Positions 6,000 through 7,894 of a DNA stretch of 7,894 nucleotides are shown here, piece by piece. This DNA is from Zoogloea oryzae (GTDB lineage: Bacteria > Pseudomonadota > Gammaproteobacteria > Burkholderiales > Rhodocyclaceae). The stretch is from positions 1 to 7,894 of the forward strand of contig NZ_BSPX01000118.1 of NCBI RefSeq assembly GCF_030161255.1, given 5' to 3'. The translations under genes were made by a program, and so were the position numbers. Position 1 is the first letter of the stretch. Every line of letters starts with the position of its first letter. The notes beneath the pieces are model-generated. The model ran no database searches and was not told the origin of the DNA. It was given only the letters and a program-made list of their open reading frames with translations.

Positions 6000-6395
6000 A
6001 TGCAGATCCGTATTCACGCCAAACATCCCAAGGACGGTCGGTCATTCAAGATCACGATGGTGAACTTTCCCGACGACCGCGCCGACGATTTTGCCCGCAG
6101 CGTCAAATCCCTGGCCAAGGTCACCTATGGGCCCCTGCTCCAGCAGCTTGTCACCGAAAAGGCGCCGGAGGCTCGCCGCGATGCGTTCTTCGACACCCTC
6201 TTCAACAGCATCTGCGGCGAGTTCCACATGTTCGGGAGCCAGTTCGACTTTACCGATTCGATGGATCGGCAGCCGGTGGATCTCTTTCGCAACTTCCTGA
6301 GCCTGTGCGCGTCGGTCTATACCGCCCAGACCTTTGGCTGGCTGCCGACAACGGCGCTCCTGCAGGCGCCGGACAAGCCATCGACGCGGGGCTGA
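6000..6395 (+). CDS. Uncharacterised 131-residue protein
   Basis: I do not recognise this protein. It has no signal peptide or membrane span. It begins with a strand-like MQIRIHAKHPKDGRSFKITM and continues as a mostly amphipathic helical protein. Notable stretches are FPDDRADDFARSV (23-35), YGPLLQQLV (43-51), an aromatic-rich FFDTLFNSICGEFHMFG (63-79) and PVDLFRNFLSLCASVY (92-107). There are two cysteines (72 and 103) and no catalytic motif I can name. Amino-acid composition is protein-like, unlike the arginine-rich shadow frames. The frame is open upstream to about 5712, but that part overlaps the DUF5710 gene out of frame, so I chose the ATG at 6000. It has no clear Shine-Dalgarno sequence; an in-frame GTG about 80 bases upstream is a less likely alternative. 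It is 118 bp after the DUF5710 gene and 110 bp before the tRNA-fMet gene. Confidence 0.75.
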   Translation: MQIRIHAKHPKDGRSFKITMVNFPDDRADDFARSVKSLAKVTYGPLLQQLVTEKAPEARRDAFFDTLFNSICGEFHMFGSQFDFTDSMDRQPVDLFRNFLSLCASVYTAQTFGWLPTTALLQAPDKPSTRG

Positions 6396-6463
6396 AGCCG
6401 CGGCGTTGGCGGGCTTTCCTGATGACGAATCCGACCGCCTGATGGTGATGATGCAAAAAAAGC

Positions 6464-6492
6464 TTGACGCAGCATTTCGACTTGTCTAATAT
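6464..6492 (+). promoter_or_regulatory. Sigma-70 promoter of tRNA-fMet
   Basis: TTGACG (6464-6469) and TAATAT (6487-6492) are separated by exactly 17 bp. A run of seven A (6455-6461) just upstream of the -35 could act as an UP element. The predicted start near 6499 leaves only about seven bases before the mature tRNA. The GC-rich bases after the -10 (GGCG) resemble the discriminator of stringently controlled stable-RNA promoters, which is inference. Confidence 0.9.
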
Positions 6493-6505
6493 GGCGTTTC
6501 TCCGA

Positions 6506-6582
<77 letters not shown>

Positions 6583-6594
6583 GTTTCAAGCGTC

Positions 6595-6627
6595 AAGCCC
6601 CAATCACTCAGGTGGTTGGGGCTTTTT
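6595..6627 (+). terminator. Intrinsic terminator of tRNA-fMet
   Basis: A 13-bp stem (6595-6607 with 6612-6624, one G-T wobble) closes a TCAG loop and runs into five T (6623-6627). This is a strong Rho-independent terminator 12 bases after the tRNA. Confidence 0.95.
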
Positions 6628-7042
6628 GCTTTTCAGCTTCCGTCCGGTGGCAGATTCCTGTCTTCCCGGCGGCGGTTCGCGGTGCGCGCCCGTCGCCTGG
6701 CTTGCGATGCAGTGGCCGGCGCATCCCCGATGCCAACCTTCCGGTGGCTCGTCCTCGCGTTATTTCCCTTCATTATCAGCTGATTGCCTGCGTCTTTCCG
6801 ATCGCTGGCGTGTTGTCACGTCTGGCGCCCGGCTGCCGCCACGCTGTGCCTCAAGCCAGTGAAGTCTTTGCCGTAAAGGTCTACGCGCGAAATCGTGTTG
6901 GTTCGGGTGTTTTCCTGGCAGGACGAGGACGCAGCAAGAAATGCCCGGGACAGCCAGCTTGAAGGGGGGCTCCGCAAGGTGCGGAGGCTGGATGCTGTCG
7001 GTGATCCCGGATGGGCAGTCAAACTATTTTTCCGGGTTTCGA
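6628..7042 (+). other. Gene-poor region upstream of the AMIN gene
   Basis: About 415 bp with no convincing gene. The open frames here are arginine/proline/serine-rich with no start signal, and one begins inside the tRNA terminator. A ten-base palindrome ATCAGCTGAT lies at 6775-6784, of unknown meaning. No clear sigma-70 or sigma-54 promoter was found. The last 140 bp are rich in GGA triplets and can fold strongly (see the leader element). This region must hold the promoter and 5' leader of the AMIN gene. Confidence 0.6.
6949..6999 (+). promoter_or_regulatory. Strongly folding leader element before the AMIN gene
   Basis: Three stacked stems can form. GACAGC (6949-6954) pairs with GCTGTC (6994-6999). 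CAGC (6955-6958) pairs with GCTG (6987-6990). CTCCGCA (6970-6976) pairs with TGCGGAG (6980-6986) around an AGG loop. That makes 17 pairs, with an 11-nt purine-rich bulge (6959-6969, ending in six G) and a three-base GAT bulge on the other side. It matches no riboswitch class I know. It lies 44 bases before the AMIN start. It may be a regulatory 5' leader or a small RNA; GC-rich chance pairing is the alternative. Confidence 0.4.
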
Positions 7043-7046
7043 ATGA
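7011..7046 (+). other. Possible 11-codon upstream ORF overlapping the AMIN start
   Basis: An ATG at 7011 opens a frame encoding MGSQTIFPGFE, whose stop overlaps the next start as ATGA (7043-7046). It lies largely within the loop of a possible CCCGGA/TCCGGG stem (7006-7011 with 7031-7036). The ribosome binding site is poor. It could couple translation to the AMIN gene, but so short a frame may be chance. Confidence 0.2.
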
Positions 7047-7894
7047 ACGACGCAATCGGGCAGGGCAATCGTCGCGGTCTTCCGGCGCTCAAAAAACTGG
7101 CTGTGGTGCTCGCCGTCGCCGGGGTGGCCTTTCCGGCGCTGGCCGGCGACATGCACGGGGTGGCGCTCCGGCAGGACGGCAACGTCCTGCGGCTGCAGGT
7201 GGAGAGCGAGCCGGGCACCCTGGCGGACTCCGGCGTCACCGCCGACGGGCGCCAGCTGGTGCTGATCCTCAAGGGCGTGACGGCCGACGTGGCGCGCAAG
7301 CGCATCGCCGGCGAAATCAAGGCGAAGAGTGGCGGCGTGCGCGACGTGCGCGTGGTGCCGGACGGCAAGGCCGATTCGCGGCTGGTCATCGACCTGCTCG
7401 AACCCTACGAGGTGCTCGACGAGACCATCGCGGCCATCGGCAGCGGCGTCAGCCAGTGGGAGGTGGTGCTTGGCCGGCAGGCCGTGCACGACGAACTCAC
7501 TAGCGTCGACCTCAACACCGCCGACGGCCAGCGCACGCTGCTGCTGCGCGGCGGCAAGGATCTGCGCGCCGACACCCAGCTGCTGCGCAATCCCCAGCGG
7601 CTGGTCATCGATTTTCCCCGCCTCGGCAAGGCCCACGTGAGCCGGATGTTCGGCAGCGTGACCTTCGACCCGGCGGTTTTCGGCCTGCCGCGCTTCCAGG
7701 ATCTGCCCCGCGCCGGCTCGCGGGTGGTGATGCCGATCCGGCCCGGTCAGGATCTGTCCCTCGTCAGCCCCGAGCTGAGCCGTTCCAACGCGGGTGCCTC
7801 GGTGCTGATCGCGCTGGCGCCGTCGCCGGTGGTCGCGCCGGCCCCAGCCGTGGCAGCGGCGCCGAAGCTCCCGGCGGCCCCCGCCGGGCGGAGC
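7043..7894 (+). CDS. Secreted protein with two AMIN-like repeats (partial)
   Basis: The frame is open for 284 codons from the ATG at 7043 to the window end. Residues 15-34 look like a signal peptide, with cleavage expected after PALA. An Arg-Arg at 10-11 hints at, but does not satisfy, a Tat motif. Two beta-rich segments follow, about 36-145 and 150-260. The second carries LLRNPQRLVIDFPRLG (180-195), the hallmark of AMIN domains, which direct proteins to peptidoglycan or septal and pilus sites. The first is more diverged, with QLVLILKGV (71-79) and LVIDLLEPYEV (114-124). From about 258 the sequence is a Pro/Ala linker, so a further domain probably lies beyond the window. AMIN domains occur in PilQ secretins and AmiC amidases. 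No pilMNOP genes precede it, and no amidase domain is reached by residue 284, where AmiC would already be well into its catalytic domain. Both names are therefore unsupported. The start has no clear Shine-Dalgarno sequence. Confidence 0.85.
   Translation, partial: MNDAIGQGNRRGLPALKKLAVVLAVAGVAFPALAGDMHGVALRQDGNVLRLQVESEPGTLADSGVTADGRQLVLILKGVTADVARKRIAGEIKAKSGGVRDVRVVPDGKADSRLVIDLLEPYEVLDETIAAIGSGVSQWEVVLGRQAVHDELTSVDLNTADGQRTLLLRGGKDLRADTQLLRNPQRLVIDFPRLGKAHVSRMFGSVTFDPAVFGLPRFQDLPRAGSRVVMPIRPGQDLSLVSPELSRSNAGASVLIALAPSPVVAPAPAVAAAPKLPAAPAGRS

Noticed and set aside
5441..6001. 186-codon minus-strand frame opposite the DUF5710 gene
   Set aside because: It is Arg/Pro/Ala-rich without motifs; the plus strand holds a recognisable domain.
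6612..6962. 116-codon plus-strand frame after tRNA-fMet
   Set aside because: Its start lies inside the terminator hairpin, it has no ribosome binding site and its composition is shadow-like.
6905..7042. Known cyclic di-GMP riboswitch (GEMM) before the AMIN gene
   Set aside because: It was attractive because of the nearby cyclase, but the conserved core elements and their order cannot be found; only a loose GGACG-like match exists.
6628..7042. Sigma-54 promoter in the gene-poor region
   Set aside because: TGGC and TTGC fragments occur, but never with the GG-N10-GC spacing of the consensus.
6895..7503. 202-codon plus-strand frame overlapping the AMIN gene start
   Set aside because: It is extremely rich in Arg and Gly and lies out of frame with the AMIN protein, whose signal peptide and motif are clear.

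Overview
The window is a GC-rich (roughly two-thirds G+C) bacterial chromosomal segment. Codon use, the style of the signalling proteins, the prepilin-like gene and the tRNA sequences suggest a betaproteobacterium, probably of the Azoarcus/Thauera (Rhodocyclales) kind. That placement is inference from pattern recognition; there is no rRNA or other marker here to settle it.

Left part, minus strand (1-5076). Five genes read leftward. The most upstream is a hybrid sensor kinase (receiver-PAS-HisKA_3-HATPase). Its stop overlaps the start of a NarL/FixJ-type response regulator by 4 bases. After 176 bp comes a GGDEF diguanylate cyclase with intact catalytic and inhibitory sites. After another 50 bp comes a pair of genes overlapping by one base: a small secreted protein and a prepilin-like protein cut off by the window edge. 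Together they suggest a signalling block (phosphorelay plus cyclic di-GMP) next to genes for a pilus- or pseudopilus-like surface structure. No sequence evidence links them beyond order and strand.

Middle part, plus strand (5077-6627). Two single tRNA genes, tRNA-Thr(UGU) and initiator tRNA-fMet(CAU), each have an encoded CCA and a clear intrinsic terminator. The fMet gene also has a textbook sigma-70 promoter. Between them lie three small genes: a 48-residue single-span membrane protein, a 103-residue DUF5710-type protein with a C-terminal cysteine cluster, and a 131-residue protein I do not recognise. This is the most accessory-looking part of the window.

Right part (6628-7894). About 415 bp without a convincing gene ends in a strongly folding leader (nested stems at 6949-6999, another possible stem at 7006-7036). 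It leads into a secreted protein with two AMIN-like repeats that continues past the window end.

No insertion sequence, CRISPR array, phage gene or known riboswitch class was recognised. The strongest leads for something undescribed are the structured leader of the AMIN gene, the DUF5710 protein with its cysteine cluster, and the tRNA-bounded cassette of small genes.
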